Positions 1 through 9,696 of a stretch of 64,000 nucleotides of DNA are shown here, one piece after another. The stretch's first letter is position 1, and each line of letters starts with the position of its first letter. Location: positions 1 through 64,000 of the forward strand of contig NZ_JAEFCD010000029.1 of NCBI RefSeq assembly GCF_016405965.1. The letters run 5' to 3'. Under the pieces are notes generated by a model. It did no database searches and was not told where the DNA came from. It saw nothing but the letters and a program-made list of their open reading frames with translations. The DNA comes from Alteromonas sp. IB21 (GTDB lineage Bacteria > Pseudomonadota > Gammaproteobacteria > Enterobacterales > Alteromonadaceae). A program made the position numbers and the translations under genes.

Positions 1-23
1 CTTTACGTACATTTGAGCCGCAC

Positions 24-55
24 AGTATGTGTTTTTTTGTTAAACAACACATACT
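24..55. repeat. Perfect 10-bp inverted repeat
   Basis: AGTATGTGTT (24-33) and its exact reverse complement (46-55) flank a 12-base T-rich loop. It may be the end of a transcript entering from the left, but there is no T-run after the right arm. Confidence 0.4.
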
Positions 56-67
56 AATTATGAACAT

Positions 68-98
68 AAAAAAACCTGCATAAAGCAGGTTTTTTCTC
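68..98 (-). terminator. Terminator of the zwf-eda operon
   Basis: The stem AAAACCTGC / GCAGGTTTT with a 5-base loop is flanked by A-run and T-run, so it can terminate in both directions. It lies 25 bases past the eda stop codon. Confidence 0.8.
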
Positions 99-122
99 TT
101 TAAGCTAATGACTAAAGCGTGC

Positions 123-767
123 TTATTGATTTGCACCAGCAACCGCTTCTTTAGCCAATTGCGTAATACGTGCCCAATCACCCGCTTCAATGGCATCATC
201 TGGTGCTAACCAAGAACCACCCACACACTTCACGTTGTTTAGTGCAAGATAGTCATTGTAATTGTTAGGGCCAATGCCACCCGTTGGGCAGAATGTTACA
301 TCAGGGAATGGGCCACTAATTGACTTAATTGCTTTAACACCACCTGAAGCTTCCGCTGGGAAGAATTTCATATGGGTGTAACCTGCATCTTTCCCTTTCA
401 TTAGGTCGGAGGTAGACGAGATACCAGGAATAAGTGGAATTTCTGCGTCCATACCGGCTTTAAGCAAATCTGCGGTCATACCAGGGCTGATGGCAAATTT
501 TGCGCCCGCTTCCACAACCGCCTTAAGTTGTTGTGCGTTCGTTACCGTACCTGCGCCAATAAGCGAATCGGGAACTTCTTCAGCAATACGTTTAATAACG
601 TCAATAGCTGCAGGGGTGCGCAGAGTCACTTCTAATACTTTAATTCCACCTTCCATGAGCGCTTTAGCCAGAGGCACAGCCTTTTCCACATCATTGATCA
701 CCAATACTGGGACCACTGGACCGGCCGCAAAAATTTCCTCTGGTGAGTATTTCCATTTCGTTGTCAT
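123..767 (-). CDS. eda: KDPG/KHG aldolase
   Basis: This enzyme cleaves 2-keto-3-deoxy-6-phosphogluconate to pyruvate and glyceraldehyde-3-phosphate, the last step of the Entner-Doudoroff pathway. It is 214 aa, the usual length. The catalytic general base is Glu46 in LEVTLRT, and the Schiff-base lysine is Lys134 in HMKFFPAE. The phosphate-binding GGI motif is near residue 163. It is the last gene of a five-gene operon: its ATG is 3 bases after the glk stop, and a strong hairpin follows it. Nothing in the sequence is unusual for the family. Confidence 0.97.
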   Translation of the reverse strand: MTTKWKYSPEEIFAAGPVVPVLVINDVEKAVPLAKALMEGGIKVLEVTLRTPAAIDVIKRIAEEVPDSLIGAGTVTNAQQLKAVVEAGAKFAISPGMTADLLKAGMDAEIPLIPGISSTSDLMKGKDAGYTHMKFFPAEASGGVKAIKSISGPFPDVTFCPTGGIGPNNYNDYLALNNVKCVGGSWLAPDDAIEAGDWARITQLAKEAVAGANQ

Positions 768-770
768 AAT

Positions 771-1724
771 TTAGCTCGCTGTATTTTGATTTAGATAAGC
801 AGCTGCGCCAAGAAGGCCATGGTCAGGTTCTGCTATCAAATAGGTGGGAATGTCTTTTACGTAGTGCTTCATTTGGCCTTTAGCTTCGAAACGGGCTCTG
901 AAGTCACTATTTTTTATAAACTCAGGAAAACGATTAGCGATACCACCGCCAATAAAAATGCCGCCGGTCGTGGCCATATTCAGGGCCAAGTTTCCGGCAA
1001 AGCTACCCATTATGCGACAAAACTGCGTCAGTGTAGCTTCGGCAATTTTGCAGGTTCCCGCGATAGCCGCTTCAGTAATCTGAGCAGGATCAGCAAATGT
1101 AACCGGCTCACCGGCGTTGTTTGCCAGCGCAGTATAAATATTGTGTATACCACGCCCTGACATCACTTCTTCAGCTGATGCGCGTCCAAAAGTAGCCTGA
1201 AGATGGCGCCACACAATCACATCGGTTTCATCTACAGGGGCAAAGTCAACGTGACCGCCTTCGCCATCAAGGGTTTGCCAACCAGAAGATGTCATGGTGA
1301 TATGTTCAACACCAAGGCCAGTACCAGGGCCAAATACCGCAATGTTTCCATTAGCTTTAGCGGTTCCCTCGCCTATTTGAACAACTTGTTCATCACTTAA
1401 AACCGGTAATGAATGCGCAACTGCAGTGAAGTCATTAATCACATACAAGGCGTCCAGCTTTAATTGTGAACGCAACGCATTTTGTGAAAACGCCCAACTG
1501 TGGTTAGTCATTTCCACTTGGTCGCCTAACACTGGGCAAGCAATGGCTATACAGCCTTCTGTGAACGCATATTGCGGTAAATCAGCAAAATATTGAGCAA
1601 TGGCAAGGTCAATACTGGCGAAGTCATTGCACATATATTTGATAATATCGGCAACGCCTGTCTCTGTTACACGCGCTAAACGGATATTAGTACCGCCAAC
1701 ATCAGCAACAAACTTATGACTCAT
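771..1724 (-). CDS. glk: Glucokinase
   Basis: ATP-dependent phosphorylation of glucose to glucose-6-phosphate, feeding zwf in the same operon. The protein is 317 aa, of the proteobacterial Glk family (not ROK). The N-terminal phosphate loop DVGGTNIRLA, the sugar-binding stretch YVINDFTAVAHS, FGPGTGLGV, the EGGHVDFAP motif and GGIFIGGGI are all visible. A longer reading frame begins upstream, but the ATG at 1724 is preferred: it shares one base with the edd stop (TAATG) and has AGGAG at 1733-1737. Translation is probably coupled to edd. Confidence 0.95.
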   Translation of the reverse strand: MSHKFVADVGGTNIRLARVTETGVADIIKYMCNDFASIDLAIAQYFADLPQYAFTEGCIAIACPVLGDQVEMTNHSWAFSQNALRSQLKLDALYVINDFTAVAHSLPVLSDEQVVQIGEGTAKANGNIAVFGPGTGLGVEHITMTSSGWQTLDGEGGHVDFAPVDETDVIVWRHLQATFGRASAEEVMSGRGIHNIYTALANNAGEPVTFADPAQITEAAIAGTCKIAEATLTQFCRIMGSFAGNLALNMATTGGIFIGGGIANRFPEFIKNSDFRARFEAKGQMKHYVKDIPTYLIAEPDHGLLGAAAYLNQNTAS

Positions 1725-3550
1725 TACGCTTGCTCCTGAGTGTAAAACAATGAACAAGCACCTTCTTCTGCGCCCGTTAAGATAGCGCGGATCCCAGCAA
1801 ACATTTCACGCCCCATGCCAGTGTGATGATGTGCAAGATTAGCAGGCTTCGCTTCGCGTGCCGCTAGTGTTTCATCATCCACATGTAAGGTTAATGCGCC
1901 CGTTTCTGTGTTTAGCTCTATAACATCGCCGTCTTGCACTTTAGCCAGTAAACCGCCTTTATAGGCTTCTGGAGTGACGTGAATAGCAGCAGGTACTTTA
2001 CCCGATGCACCTGACATACGCCCGTCAGTTACAAGCGCCACTTTAAAGCCGCGATCTTGTAGCACACCTAGTGGTGGTGTAAGACGGTGTAGCTCAGGCA
2101 TACCGATAGCTGAAGGTCCTTGGAAACGCACAACGACGATACAATCTTTATCTAGCTTGCCAGACTTAAACGCGTCATCCAGTTCAAACTGATCTTCAAA
2201 CACAACCGCTGGTGCTTTGATATTGCAGTGCGGCGTGCGAAGCGCAGAGGTTTTAATAACACCGCGTCCTAGATTGCCGTCTAGTACACTTAGACCGCCA
2301 TCGGGCTTAAACGGCGCTTCAACGGTTGCGAGTACTTCTTTGTCGAGCGACTCAGTAGGACCATCTCGCCATTCTAGCTCGCCATCTTTGAGGACTGGCT
2401 CTTTGGTGTATAAGTCTAGTCCTTCACCAACAATTGTTTTCACATCGTTGTGAAGTAAACCGGCATCAAGCAGTTGCTTGATAAGTAAAGACATACCACC
2501 AGCAGCAACGAAGTGATTAATGTCAGCTGAGCCGTTAGGGTAAATACGAGTAAGTAGCGGCACTGCATTAGAGATATCCGAGAAGTCATCCCAATTTACG
2601 ATATAGCCCGCAGCACGCGCCACTGCGATAAGGTGCATGGTGTGGTTAGTTGAGCCACCCGTTGCAAGCAAACCGACAAGACCGTTCACAATGGCCTTAG
2701 CATCGACAATGTGGCCAATTGGCGTGTAGTTATCACCAAGATCAGTCAAGCGCGTTGCTTGAACCGCTGCCGCTTTTGTAAGCGCGTCACGTAATGGCGT
2801 GCCCGGATTAACAAAAGAAGAGCCTGGTAAGTGCAAGCCCATCATTTCAACCACTAACTGGTTTGAGTTCGCGGTACCATAAAACGTACACGTTCCCGCA
2901 GAGTGGTAAGACTGAGACTCTGCTTCTAATAGTGCGTCACGGCCTACTTTGCCTTCAGCAAATTCTTGGCGAACCCGTGCTTTTTCTTTGTTTGGCAGAC
3001 CCGACGGCATTGGACCAGCTGGAACAAAAACGGTTGGCAAGTGACCAAAAGTTAGTGCCCCCATCAGTAGTCCAGGTACGATTTTGTCGCAGATACCAAG
3101 CATCAATGTACTATCGAACATATTGTGCGAAAGCGCGATAGCTGCACCCTGAGCAATGTTGTCACGGCTCATTAAGCTTAAATCCATACCAGATTGGCCT
3201 TGGGTAACGCCGTCACACATTGCAGGTACACCACCCGCGAACTGCGCAACACTGCCAACCTCTTTTACCGCTTCGCGAATAAGCGCTGGATAGGTCTCAT
3301 AAGGCTGATGCGCAGAAAGCATATCATTGTATGCAGACACGATGGCCACATTGGCTTTGGTCATTGAACGAAGGTCAGCTTTCTCGCTTGTACCACATGC
3401 TGCAAAGCCGTGAGCCAAGTTGCCGCATGAAAGCACACCGCGGTGTGGACCCTGACGACGAGCTGCTTCAATTTTTTCTAAATACGCTTTACGCGTTTCT
3501 TTACTACGCTCGATAATTCGTTGCGTAACTTCAGCAATTTTTGGATTCAT
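1724..3550 (-). CDS. edd: 6-phosphogluconate dehydratase
   Basis: Dehydrates 6-phosphogluconate to KDPG, the committed step of the Entner-Doudoroff route. It is an IlvD/Edd-family [4Fe-4S] enzyme of 608 aa, close to the roughly 603 aa of E. coli Edd. Family landmarks include [37 protein letters not shown], the cysteine in [25 protein letters not shown], and [18 protein letters not shown] near the C-terminus. The start lies 9 bases after the pgl stop, and its own stop overlaps the glk start, so it is embedded in the operon. Confidence 0.97.
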   Translation of the reverse strand: MNPKIAEVTQRIIERSKETRKAYLEKIEAARRQGPHRGVLSCGNLAHGFAACGTSEKADLRSMTKANVAIVSAYNDMLSAHQPYETYPALIREAVKEVGSVAQFAGGVPAMCDGVTQGQSGMDLSLMSRDNIAQGAAIALSHNMFDSTLMLGICDKIVPGLLMGALTFGHLPTVFVPAGPMPSGLPNKEKARVRQEFAEGKVGRDALLEAESQSYHSAGTCTFYGTANSNQLVVEMMGLHLPGSSFVNPGTPLRDALTKAAAVQATRLTDLGDNYTPIGHIVDAKAIVNGLVGLLATGGSTNHTMHLIAVARAAGYIVNWDDFSDISNAVPLLTRIYPNGSADINHFVAAGGMSLLIKQLLDAGLLHNDVKTIVGEGLDLYTKEPVLKDGELEWRDGPTESLDKEVLATVEAPFKPDGGLSVLDGNLGRGVIKTSALRTPHCNIKAPAVVFEDQFELDDAFKSGKLDKDCIVVVRFQGPSAIGMPELHRLTPPLGVLQDRGFKVALVTDGRMSGASGKVPAAIHVTPEAYKGGLLAKVQDGDVIELNTETGALTLHVDDETLAAREAKPANLAHHHTGMGREMFAGIRAILTGAEEGACSLFYTQEQA

Positions 3551-3559
3551 GTTTGTCTC

Positions 3560-4252
3560 CTATGGCGCCCACATCAAAGTAACCGGCGCACGGTTAACTA
3601 CGGCGGTGATGGGCTTTTGCGCTTCGGTGGCATTTTCAATAGCGTCTAGCAATACTTGCTTTTTCTTTTCACCCGTTAAGTGCAAAAAGATATTACGGCT
3701 ATTAAGTAACGCTGGTAGCGTTAGTGAAATACGTTGATGAGGTGCTGTTGTAGGTTGAACAGCAATGCAGGTTCTGCCGCTGCTCATATCTAAGCCGTCA
3801 AGGACTTGCTCAGAACAAGGGAAAAGCGATGCAGTATGTCCGTCTTCCCCCATTCCAAGAATTAATGCATCGAAAGGCTGTGACATGCTGGCCAAATTTG
3901 ATTCAGCTGCATTTACGCCTTCGTTTGCATCATCAGCATCGCTTTTCAATTCGATAAAACGAGCTGCTGCGGCTTTATTTTGAATTAGGTTATTTCTGAC
4001 TAAGCTGGTGTTACTGGCCTCATGGCCCTCTTCAACCCAACGCTCGTCGGCAAGGGTAATATCAACCTTATCCCACTCTAAATCGGTTTCGCTTAACTGT
4101 TTAAACAGCGCGAGCGGCGTGCGACCGCCACTAACGATAAGCGAGGCACGACCACGTGTTTTAATACCTGTCTTTAAAATACTTACCAAGTCTTGCGCAA
4201 AGGCGTCGGTAAGTGCGTCAGGTGTTTCAAATGATAGCGTTGTTAAAGCCAT
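3560..4252 (-). CDS. pgl: 6-phosphogluconolactonase
   Basis: Hydrolyses 6-phosphogluconolactone made by Zwf to 6-phosphogluconate. The family is DevB/SOL-type (glucosamine-6-phosphate isomerase fold), 230 aa. Characteristic motifs are SGGRTPLALF, DERWVEEG and LGMGEDGHTASLFP. The open frame runs further upstream into zwf, but the ATG at 4252 gives the normal family length and lies one base after the zwf stop. That implies translational coupling. It sits between zwf and edd, in pathway order. Confidence 0.95.
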   Translation of the reverse strand: MALTTLSFETPDALTDAFAQDLVSILKTGIKTRGRASLIVSGGRTPLALFKQLSETDLEWDKVDITLADERWVEEGHEASNTSLVRNNLIQNKAAAARFIELKSDADDANEGVNAAESNLASMSQPFDALILGMGEDGHTASLFPCSEQVLDGLDMSSGRTCIAVQPTTAPHQRISLTLPALLNSRNIFLHLTGEKKKQVLLDAIENATEAQKPITAVVNRAPVTLMWAP

Positions 4253-4253
4253 A

Positions 4254-5747
4254 TTACTTCTTCTTCCCTGTTTTACTTTCATACCAGCTGCGATTTTCAC
4301 GCGCCAAAAGTCCAATTGAATCAACTGGTCCCCACGTTCCAGCCTGGTATGGTTCTGGCGACTCACTTGATTGCTTCCACGCCTCAAGAATTGAGTCAAC
4401 CCACGTCCATGCTTGTTCAATTTCGTCACGACGAACGAATAGCGCCTGATTCCCCAGCATCACTTCAAGAAGCAGTTTCTCATAGGCATCTGGAATACGC
4501 TCGTTAGCAAAGGCTTCAGAGAAGCTTAAGTTAAGCTTAGATTTTTGTAAGTCCATAGAGCCTGAACTAGTTAAGCCAGGTACTTTGTTCATTACTGTGA
4601 TTTCAACGCCTTCATCTGGCTGCAAGCGAATAACCAGTTTATTAGGCGGAAGATTTTTAAAGCTATCGCCAAATAAGTTGTGCGGCTGACGCTTGAAGTA
4701 AATAACGACTTCACTCACCTTGGTCGGCATTCGTTTACCTGTGCGTAGGTAAAACGGCACACCCGCCCAACGCCAGTTGTCGATCTCGGCTTTAATGGCA
4801 ATAAAGGTTTCTGTTTTACTTTGCGTATTGGCACCTTCTTCTTCAAGGTATCCAGGTACTTCCTCGCCCTTTACAAAGCCGGATGTATACTGACCGCGAA
4901 CCGTGCTTTCGTTAATGTTGAACGAATTGATAGGACGCAGTGCTTTAAGCACTTTCAGCTTCTCGTCACGAATGCTGTCAGCGTCAAGCGTTGTTGGCGG
5001 CTCCATGGCCACAAGACTCAGAATTTGTAGTAAGTGGTTTTGAACCATGTCACGCATTTGACCTGCATCGTCAAAATAACCCCAGCGACCTTCAATACCT
5101 ACTGATTCAGCAACTGATATTTGAACGTGGTCAATACAGTTGTGATCCCAGTTTGTCGCGAAAATAGAGTTTGCGAAACGCAGTGACACTAGGTTAAGAA
5201 CGGTCTCTTTACCTAAGTAATGGTCGATACGGTAAATTTGCTTCTCGTCGAAGTACTCTGCCACTTGCTCATTAATGACCTTGGAGGATTCCAAATCGTG
5301 ACCGATTGGTTTTTCAAGCACTACACGAACGCTTGAATCGATAATTTTGCAGCTGTGCAAACCGCGGCAAATATCGCCGTAGATAGCTGGAGGTGTCGCT
5401 AAATAGCATACCATTGTGCGAGTGGGATCAACGTGGTCATCAAGAACACAGTAGCTATCAACATCTTTCATGTCGACGCAGGCGTAATGCAAACGCGCCT
5501 TCATGCGTTCCCAAGTTTCGTCACACAAGTTCTTTTCACCAAACTTAATAAGGTTGGTGTGAACTTCCTCAATATAGGCTTCAAGCTCCATTTCCTGACG
5601 CGCTACACCAACAATAGTAGTGTCTGGATGCATCAGATTTGCTTTCTCAAGCTGATATAAAGAAGGCAATAACTTGCGTCTTGAAAGATCTCCCAGCGTA
5701 CCAAAAAGTACAAAATCACAGGGTTCGTAGGAATTATCCAATACCAT
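4254..5747 (-). CDS. zwf: Glucose-6-phosphate 1-dehydrogenase
   Basis: Oxidises glucose-6-phosphate to 6-phosphogluconolactone with NADP+ reduction. It is 497 aa, standard for the family. The N-terminal dinucleotide-binding loop reads FGTLGDLSRRKL (many homologues have GASGDL), the catalytic signature is RIDHYLGKE, and FYLRTGKRMP is present. It is the first gene of the zwf-pgl-edd-glk-eda operon. The upstream intergenic region, shared with divergent hexR, carries a HexR-type palindrome at 5840-5854, so HexR repression relieved by KDPG is expected from what is known in Shewanella and Pseudomonas. Confidence 0.97.
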   Translation of the reverse strand: MVLDNSYEPCDFVLFGTLGDLSRRKLLPSLYQLEKANLMHPDTTIVGVARQEMELEAYIEEVHTNLIKFGEKNLCDETWERMKARLHYACVDMKDVDSYCVLDDHVDPTRTMVCYLATPPAIYGDICRGLHSCKIIDSSVRVVLEKPIGHDLESSKVINEQVAEYFDEKQIYRIDHYLGKETVLNLVSLRFANSIFATNWDHNCIDHVQISVAESVGIEGRWGYFDDAGQMRDMVQNHLLQILSLVAMEPPTTLDADSIRDEKLKVLKALRPINSFNINESTVRGQYTSGFVKGEEVPGYLEEEGANTQSKTETFIAIKAEIDNWRWAGVPFYLRTGKRMPTKVSEVVIYFKRQPHNLFGDSFKNLPPNKLVIRLQPDEGVEITVMNKVPGLTSSGSMDLQKSKLNLSFSEAFANERIPDAYEKLLLEVMLGNQALFVRRDEIEQAWTWVDSILEAWKQSSESPEPYQAGTWGPVDSIGLLARENRSWYESKTGKKK

Positions 5748-5839
5748 ATTCGTTGACCTTTTAAATGTATGTGTCCGCAGCGTATTGTACAGTTATTTAC
5801 AACACTAACGACTATTTTTACCGTATAGTTAACACCAAA

Positions 5840-5854
5840 TGTAGTAAAATTACA
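5840..5854. promoter_or_regulatory. HexR operator between zwf and hexR
   Basis: TGTAGTAAAATTACA fits the published gammaproteobacterial HexR consensus TGTARTWWWATTACA at every position. It lies 93 bases upstream of the zwf ATG and 178 bases upstream of the hexR ATG. A weaker two-mismatch relative (TGTCAAAAAATTACA) at 5935-5949 could serve hexR autoregulation. The match is seen in the sequence; regulation is inferred. Confidence 0.8.
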
Positions 5855-6031
5855 ACTTGAACCAACTATAGGATATGAATATTTACCGTTTCCCTCAGTT
5901 TACCCTCATTTCCCCCATTTGAAACAACATATTTTGTCAAAAAATTACATTTTTCTTGTCACCGACGTCACAATAGGTACTATTAGTGATGTACCTTATT
6001 ATAAACAGTGCTAAGTAGTTGCTATATCTGT

Positions 6032-6883
6032 ATGAACATTTTAGAAAAAATCACACAAAATCAAGCGGCATTCAGTAAATCTGAGAAAAAGGTTGCTGAA
6101 GTCATTCTGGCTAACCCTCAAACGGCCATACATTCGAGTATAGCAACCCTCGCTAAAATGTCCGATGTTAGCGAGCCTACCGTTAATCGTTTTTGCCGTA
6201 GGCTTGACACTAAGGGCTTTCCCGACTTTAAACTTCACTTAGCACAGAGCTTGGCTAACGGCACGCCCTATGTAAATCGGCATGTTGACGAAAACGATAG
6301 CCCAGACGAATATACCAATAAAATTTTTGAATCGACCATGGCGTCGCTTGAAGTGGCTCGTCAGTCCGTTGACGTGAACGTTGTCAATCGCGTGGTTGAT
6401 TTGCTTACGCAAGCGCAGAAGATTTCGTTTTTTGGTTTAGGCGCTTCAGCGTCCGTCGCTCATGACGCTCTCAACAAGTTTTTCCGCTTCAATGTACCTG
6501 TTGTATATTTTGAAGACATCTTAATGCAGCGCATGAGCTGTATGAATTGCTCTGCCGGTGACGTGGTTGTTCTAATAAGCCACACAGGGCGCACGAAAAG
6601 CCTTGTGGAAATTGCACAAATCGCCCGCATGAATGATGCGACAGTGGTTGGTATTACATCCGCAGATAGTCCACTCGCGCAAGAGTGTAGCTATGTTTTA
6701 TCATTAGAAGTACCTGAAGACACCGACATGTATATGCCTATGGCGTCTCGCATCGCCCAACTGACGCTTATAGACGTTCTAGCTACAGGGTTTACTTTGC
6801 GCCGAGGCAATAAATTTAGAGAGAATCTAAAGCGCGTTAAGGATACGCTCCGCGGCTCCCGTTACGAAAAGCGCGGTGATTAG
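6032..6883 (+). CDS. hexR: HexR, RpiR-family regulator of hexose catabolism
   Basis: A KDPG-responsive repressor of Entner-Doudoroff and central carbon genes in relatives. The protein is 283 aa. An N-terminal RpiR-type helix-turn-helix (about residues 1-77; TLAKMSDVSEPTVNRFCRRL) is followed by a SIS sugar-phosphate domain (FFGLGASASVAHDALNKF, VVLISHTGRTKS). The GTG at 6008 is possible, but the ATG at 6032 gives the standard HexR N-terminus MNILEKI. It is divergent from zwf with the operator between them, the arrangement seen across gammaproteobacteria. A strong terminator follows. Confidence 0.93.
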   Translation: MNILEKITQNQAAFSKSEKKVAEVILANPQTAIHSSIATLAKMSDVSEPTVNRFCRRLDTKGFPDFKLHLAQSLANGTPYVNRHVDENDSPDEYTNKIFESTMASLEVARQSVDVNVVNRVVDLLTQAQKISFFGLGASASVAHDALNKFFRFNVPVVYFEDILMQRMSCMNCSAGDVVVLISHTGRTKSLVEIAQIARMNDATVVGITSADSPLAQECSYVLSLEVPEDTDMYMPMASRIAQLTLIDVLATGFTLRRGNKFRENLKRVKDTLRGSRYEKRGD

Positions 6884-6945
6884 TCCCCTATCATTGATCA
6901 TTGCCCGAATTATCGTCGTATAACATACGACCTTTAGCTTTTATG

Positions 6946-6981
6946 AAAACGCCTAACTGGTCGAGCCAGTTAGGCGTTTTT
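6946..6981 (+). terminator. hexR terminator
   Basis: An 11-bp stem (CGCCTAACTGG / CCAGTTAGGCG) with a short loop is preceded by AAAA and followed by a T-run. Confidence 0.9.
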
Positions 6982-7022
6982 CTTTATTTCATTCACATTA
7001 TTGTCAAATTAAACTATTATTC

Positions 7023-7037
7023 TGTAATAAAATTACG
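7023..7037. promoter_or_regulatory. Candidate HexR operator upstream of pykA
   Basis: TGTAATAAAATTACG matches TGTARTWWWATTACA except for the last base. It lies 82 bases before the pykA ATG, a normal place for an operator. Control of pykA by HexR is known in Shewanella. Confidence 0.7.
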
Positions 7038-7118
7038 TAAAGCGATTACAGGCACACTGTTCATATGTGCTGCCAATCATCTTTGTCTTTTCTAACTTAG
7101 AAACAGCGACGGAATCAC

Positions 7119-8555
7119 ATGACCAGAAGAACGAAAATTCTTGCCACCCTTGGACCTTCAACCGACTCTCTTGAACAAATTCAGGCATTAATTGCCGCGG
7201 GCGCAAACACAGTGCGCATGAATTTCTCTCATGGGCAAGCTGAAGATCATATAGAACGTGCGAAGCGCGTTCGTGAGGCAGCTAAAAATCTTGGTAAATA
7301 CGTAGCGATATTGGGTGACTTACAAGGCCCTAAAATACGCGTAGCACGCTTCGCCGAAGGTGCAGTTCGCTTAGAAGTAGGAGCAAAGTTTATCCTTGAT
7401 GCCGAACTTGGTCGTGACGAAGGTGATGTTAATCAAGTAGGAATAGACTATAAAGCGCTACCTGATGACGTTTCAGCTGGTGACATTCTTCTGCTTGATG
7501 ATGGCCGAATTCAGCTGAGAGTTACTGGTGTTGAAGGGCGTAAAGTCATCACTGAAGTTACGGTTGGTGGTAAACTTTCAAACAACAAAGGCATTAACCG
7601 TCAAGGCGGTGGTCTTTCAGCCGATGCGCTTACCGATAAAGACAAAGAAGATATTAAAACTGCTGCAAAAATTGGCGTTGATTATTTGGCTGTTTCTTTC
7701 CCCCGAAGCGGCGCCGATTTGAACTATGCGCGGGAACTTGCCGAAGCCGCAGGGTGCTACGCAAAAATTTGTGCAAAGGTAGAGCGCGCTGAAACCGTCG
7801 CTTCTGACGAAGCCATGGACGACATCATCTCTGCATCAGATGCCGTTATGGTAGCTCGTGGTGATTTGGGTGTTGAAATTGGTGATGCTGAGCTTGTTGG
7901 CGTTCAAAAGAAACTCATTGCACGTTCGCGCCAGCTCAACAAAGTGGTTATCACCGCAACCCAAATGATGGAGTCGATGATCGACAGCCCTATGCCAACA
8001 CGCGCAGAGGTGATGGACGTTGCGAACGCTGTTCTTGATGGTACTGATGCCGTCATGCTATCAGCTGAAACGGCGGCAGGTAACTTCCCTATCGAAACCG
8101 TAGCAGCAATGGCACGTGTATGTGAAGGCGCGGAAACACACCCCAGCGTAAAAATTTCTAAACACCGTATGGACCAGCAGTTCTCATCAACGAGCGAGTC
8201 AATTGCTTTGTCTGCTGTATACGCAGCTAATCACCTTCCAAGCGTTAAAGCAATTGTGGGCTTAACTGAAAGCGGTACTACGCCAACGTTAATGTCACGC
8301 ATTACAACGTCACTTCCCATAATTGCGATGTCTCGTCACGAGTCAACACTTAATACTATGGCACTTTGCCGCGGTGTTAAGCCAGTTTATTTTGACTCAT
8401 CTAACAGCGAGCCAGGTAGATTAAAGTATGATGTTATTGCTTCACTAAAAGAAAAAGGTTTAGTGAAAAGTGGCGACAGCATTATCCTGACTTACGGCGA
8501 TGAAATGGAAAAAGTGGGCGCGACTAACACATTGAAAATTGTTGAAGTGGAATAG
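7119..8555 (+). CDS. pykA: Pyruvate kinase (PykA type)
   Basis: Transfers phosphate from phosphoenolpyruvate to ADP, giving pyruvate and ATP. It is 478 aa, with an N-terminus ([15 protein letters not shown]) like the E. coli PykA type. Visible motifs are [28 protein letters not shown], the active-site [19 protein letters not shown], and the substrate-binding [17 protein letters not shown]. The C-terminal allosteric domain is complete. A separate transcription unit from hexR (a terminator lies between), with a HexR-like site upstream and a clear terminator downstream. Confidence 0.96.
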   Translation: MTRRTKILATLGPSTDSLEQIQALIAAGANTVRMNFSHGQAEDHIERAKRVREAAKNLGKYVAILGDLQGPKIRVARFAEGAVRLEVGAKFILDAELGRDEGDVNQVGIDYKALPDDVSAGDILLLDDGRIQLRVTGVEGRKVITEVTVGGKLSNNKGINRQGGGLSADALTDKDKEDIKTAAKIGVDYLAVSFPRSGADLNYARELAEAAGCYAKICAKVERAETVASDEAMDDIISASDAVMVARGDLGVEIGDAELVGVQKKLIARSRQLNKVVITATQMMESMIDSPMPTRAEVMDVANAVLDGTDAVMLSAETAAGNFPIETVAAMARVCEGAETHPSVKISKHRMDQQFSSTSESIALSAVYAANHLPSVKAIVGLTESGTTPTLMSRITTSLPIIAMSRHESTLNTMALCRGVKPVYFDSSNSEPGRLKYDVIASLKEKGLVKSGDSIILTYGDEMEKVGATNTLKIVEVE

Positions 8556-8570
8556 AGCCACTCGGGTATT

Positions 8571-8599
8571 AAAGCGAAGCAAATGCTTCGCTTTTTTTT
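8571..8599 (+). terminator. pykA terminator
   Basis: A 10-bp stem AAAGCGAAGC / GCTTCGCTTT with an AAAT loop, followed by a T-run. Confidence 0.92.
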
Positions 8600-8720
8600 G
8601 CCTAAAATCTGCTGATACTTCAGCACACGCCAAAAATAAGCAATCGGGCGTTTTTATTCTTTAATCTAAAACGCCAAAACCGCTACATATATACCTAACC
8701 AATAACTAGTCAGGGCAATA

Positions 8721-9650
8721 ATGACAAGGATAAGCATGAACAGTATTAAAAACATTTTCCGTTACTCGATAAAGGTAATCACACTAGCCTTAATGCTTAT
8801 AGGCGTAGTGTGGGGAAACACGACTGTACAGGCTGCAATGAAGAGTACAGAGGTAAGCTCCCAAGCGGTACCTTCACAACCTATTATGATACAAGGCCCT
8901 ATGCCCATAGAAGCGGAATATTTCGCCGCGCTTTTAGACAATGTAAACATTGAGTATTCGGGCAATGCCGTATTCTACCGAGGTACATTAGACGGCTACC
9001 CTATCGTCGTTGCGAAAACCGGCAAAGGACTTGAAAATACGGCAGCCGCTACAGCAATAGGTATAGAAAGATACCGTCCACGTCTTATCATTAACCAAGG
9101 TACATCAGGTGGCCATGACCCAGGTCTAAACGTAGGCGATATAGTCCTTGGCGAACGCAGCGTGAACGCATCAAACTTTAAAACCCAAAAACTTGCTAAG
9201 GGTGAAGGATCAAAACCATTTCAATGGCTACCTATGGATCTTATGGCCTCAGAAAAAAGTGCTGGTGAAGGCAGTAACGCGAAAGACGCTGAAAAGCTAC
9301 GGTTTTACCTTGGTGATAAGACGCTGATTGCGCTGGCTTCATCACTTTCTTCGTCATATAAACGGGGTAAAGTTGTGACAGGTACCATTGGCAGCGGCAA
9401 CTTTTGGAATAACGAGCTAGACAGAATAGCTTGGTTACACAAAAATATGGGCACTAGTGTTGAAGAGATGGAAACCTCTGCAGCCGCACAAATTGCCCAC
9501 GCATACCACACACCGTTCTTAGGTATCCGCGTGTTATCAAACAATATCACCAATCACGGTGAATACGACCCCACCACAGCGAAAGATTGCCAAGCGTTTG
9601 TCGCTGACGTGGTAAAAGCGTACATCAAGTCATTAAATCAAATAGACTGA
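8721..9650 (+). CDS. Exported MTA/SAH nucleosidase-like phosphorylase-family protein
   Basis: A 309-aa PNP/UDP-phosphorylase-superfamily protein. An N-terminal hydrophobic signal (about residues 14-33, ending TTVQA) predicts export to the periplasm, unlike cytosolic Pfs/MtnN. After it come MIQGPMPIEAEYF, VVAKTGKGLENTAAA, INQGTSGGHDPGLNVGDIVLG, the substrate-binding VEEMETSAAAQIA, and a late IRVLSNNI...EYD segment that corresponds to the catalytic-aspartate region of nucleosidases. It probably cleaves the glycosidic bond of a nucleoside such as methylthioadenosine outside the cytoplasm. The exact substrate cannot be read from sequence. It is monocistronic, with a terminator after it. Confidence 0.8.
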   Translation: MTRISMNSIKNIFRYSIKVITLALMLIGVVWGNTTVQAAMKSTEVSSQAVPSQPIMIQGPMPIEAEYFAALLDNVNIEYSGNAVFYRGTLDGYPIVVAKTGKGLENTAAATAIGIERYRPRLIINQGTSGGHDPGLNVGDIVLGERSVNASNFKTQKLAKGEGSKPFQWLPMDLMASEKSAGEGSNAKDAEKLRFYLGDKTLIALASSLSSSYKRGKVVTGTIGSGNFWNNELDRIAWLHKNMGTSVEEMETSAAAQIAHAYHTPFLGIRVLSNNITNHGEYDPTTAKDCQAFVADVVKAYIKSLNQID

Positions 9651-9670
9651 ATGCCTAATTTCGCAATGAA

Positions 9671-9695
9671 AAAGGCCCCTTACTAGGGGCCTCTC
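9671..9695. terminator. Terminator between convergent genes
   Basis: The stem AGGCCCCT / AGGGGCCT with loop TACT is preceded by an A-run. It best serves the minus-strand gene and may serve both. Confidence 0.75.
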
Positions 9696-9696
9696 G

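Noticed and set aside
5935..5949. Second HexR site TGTCAAAAAATTACA
   Set aside because: Two mismatches, one breaking the conserved TGTA half; kept only as a remark.
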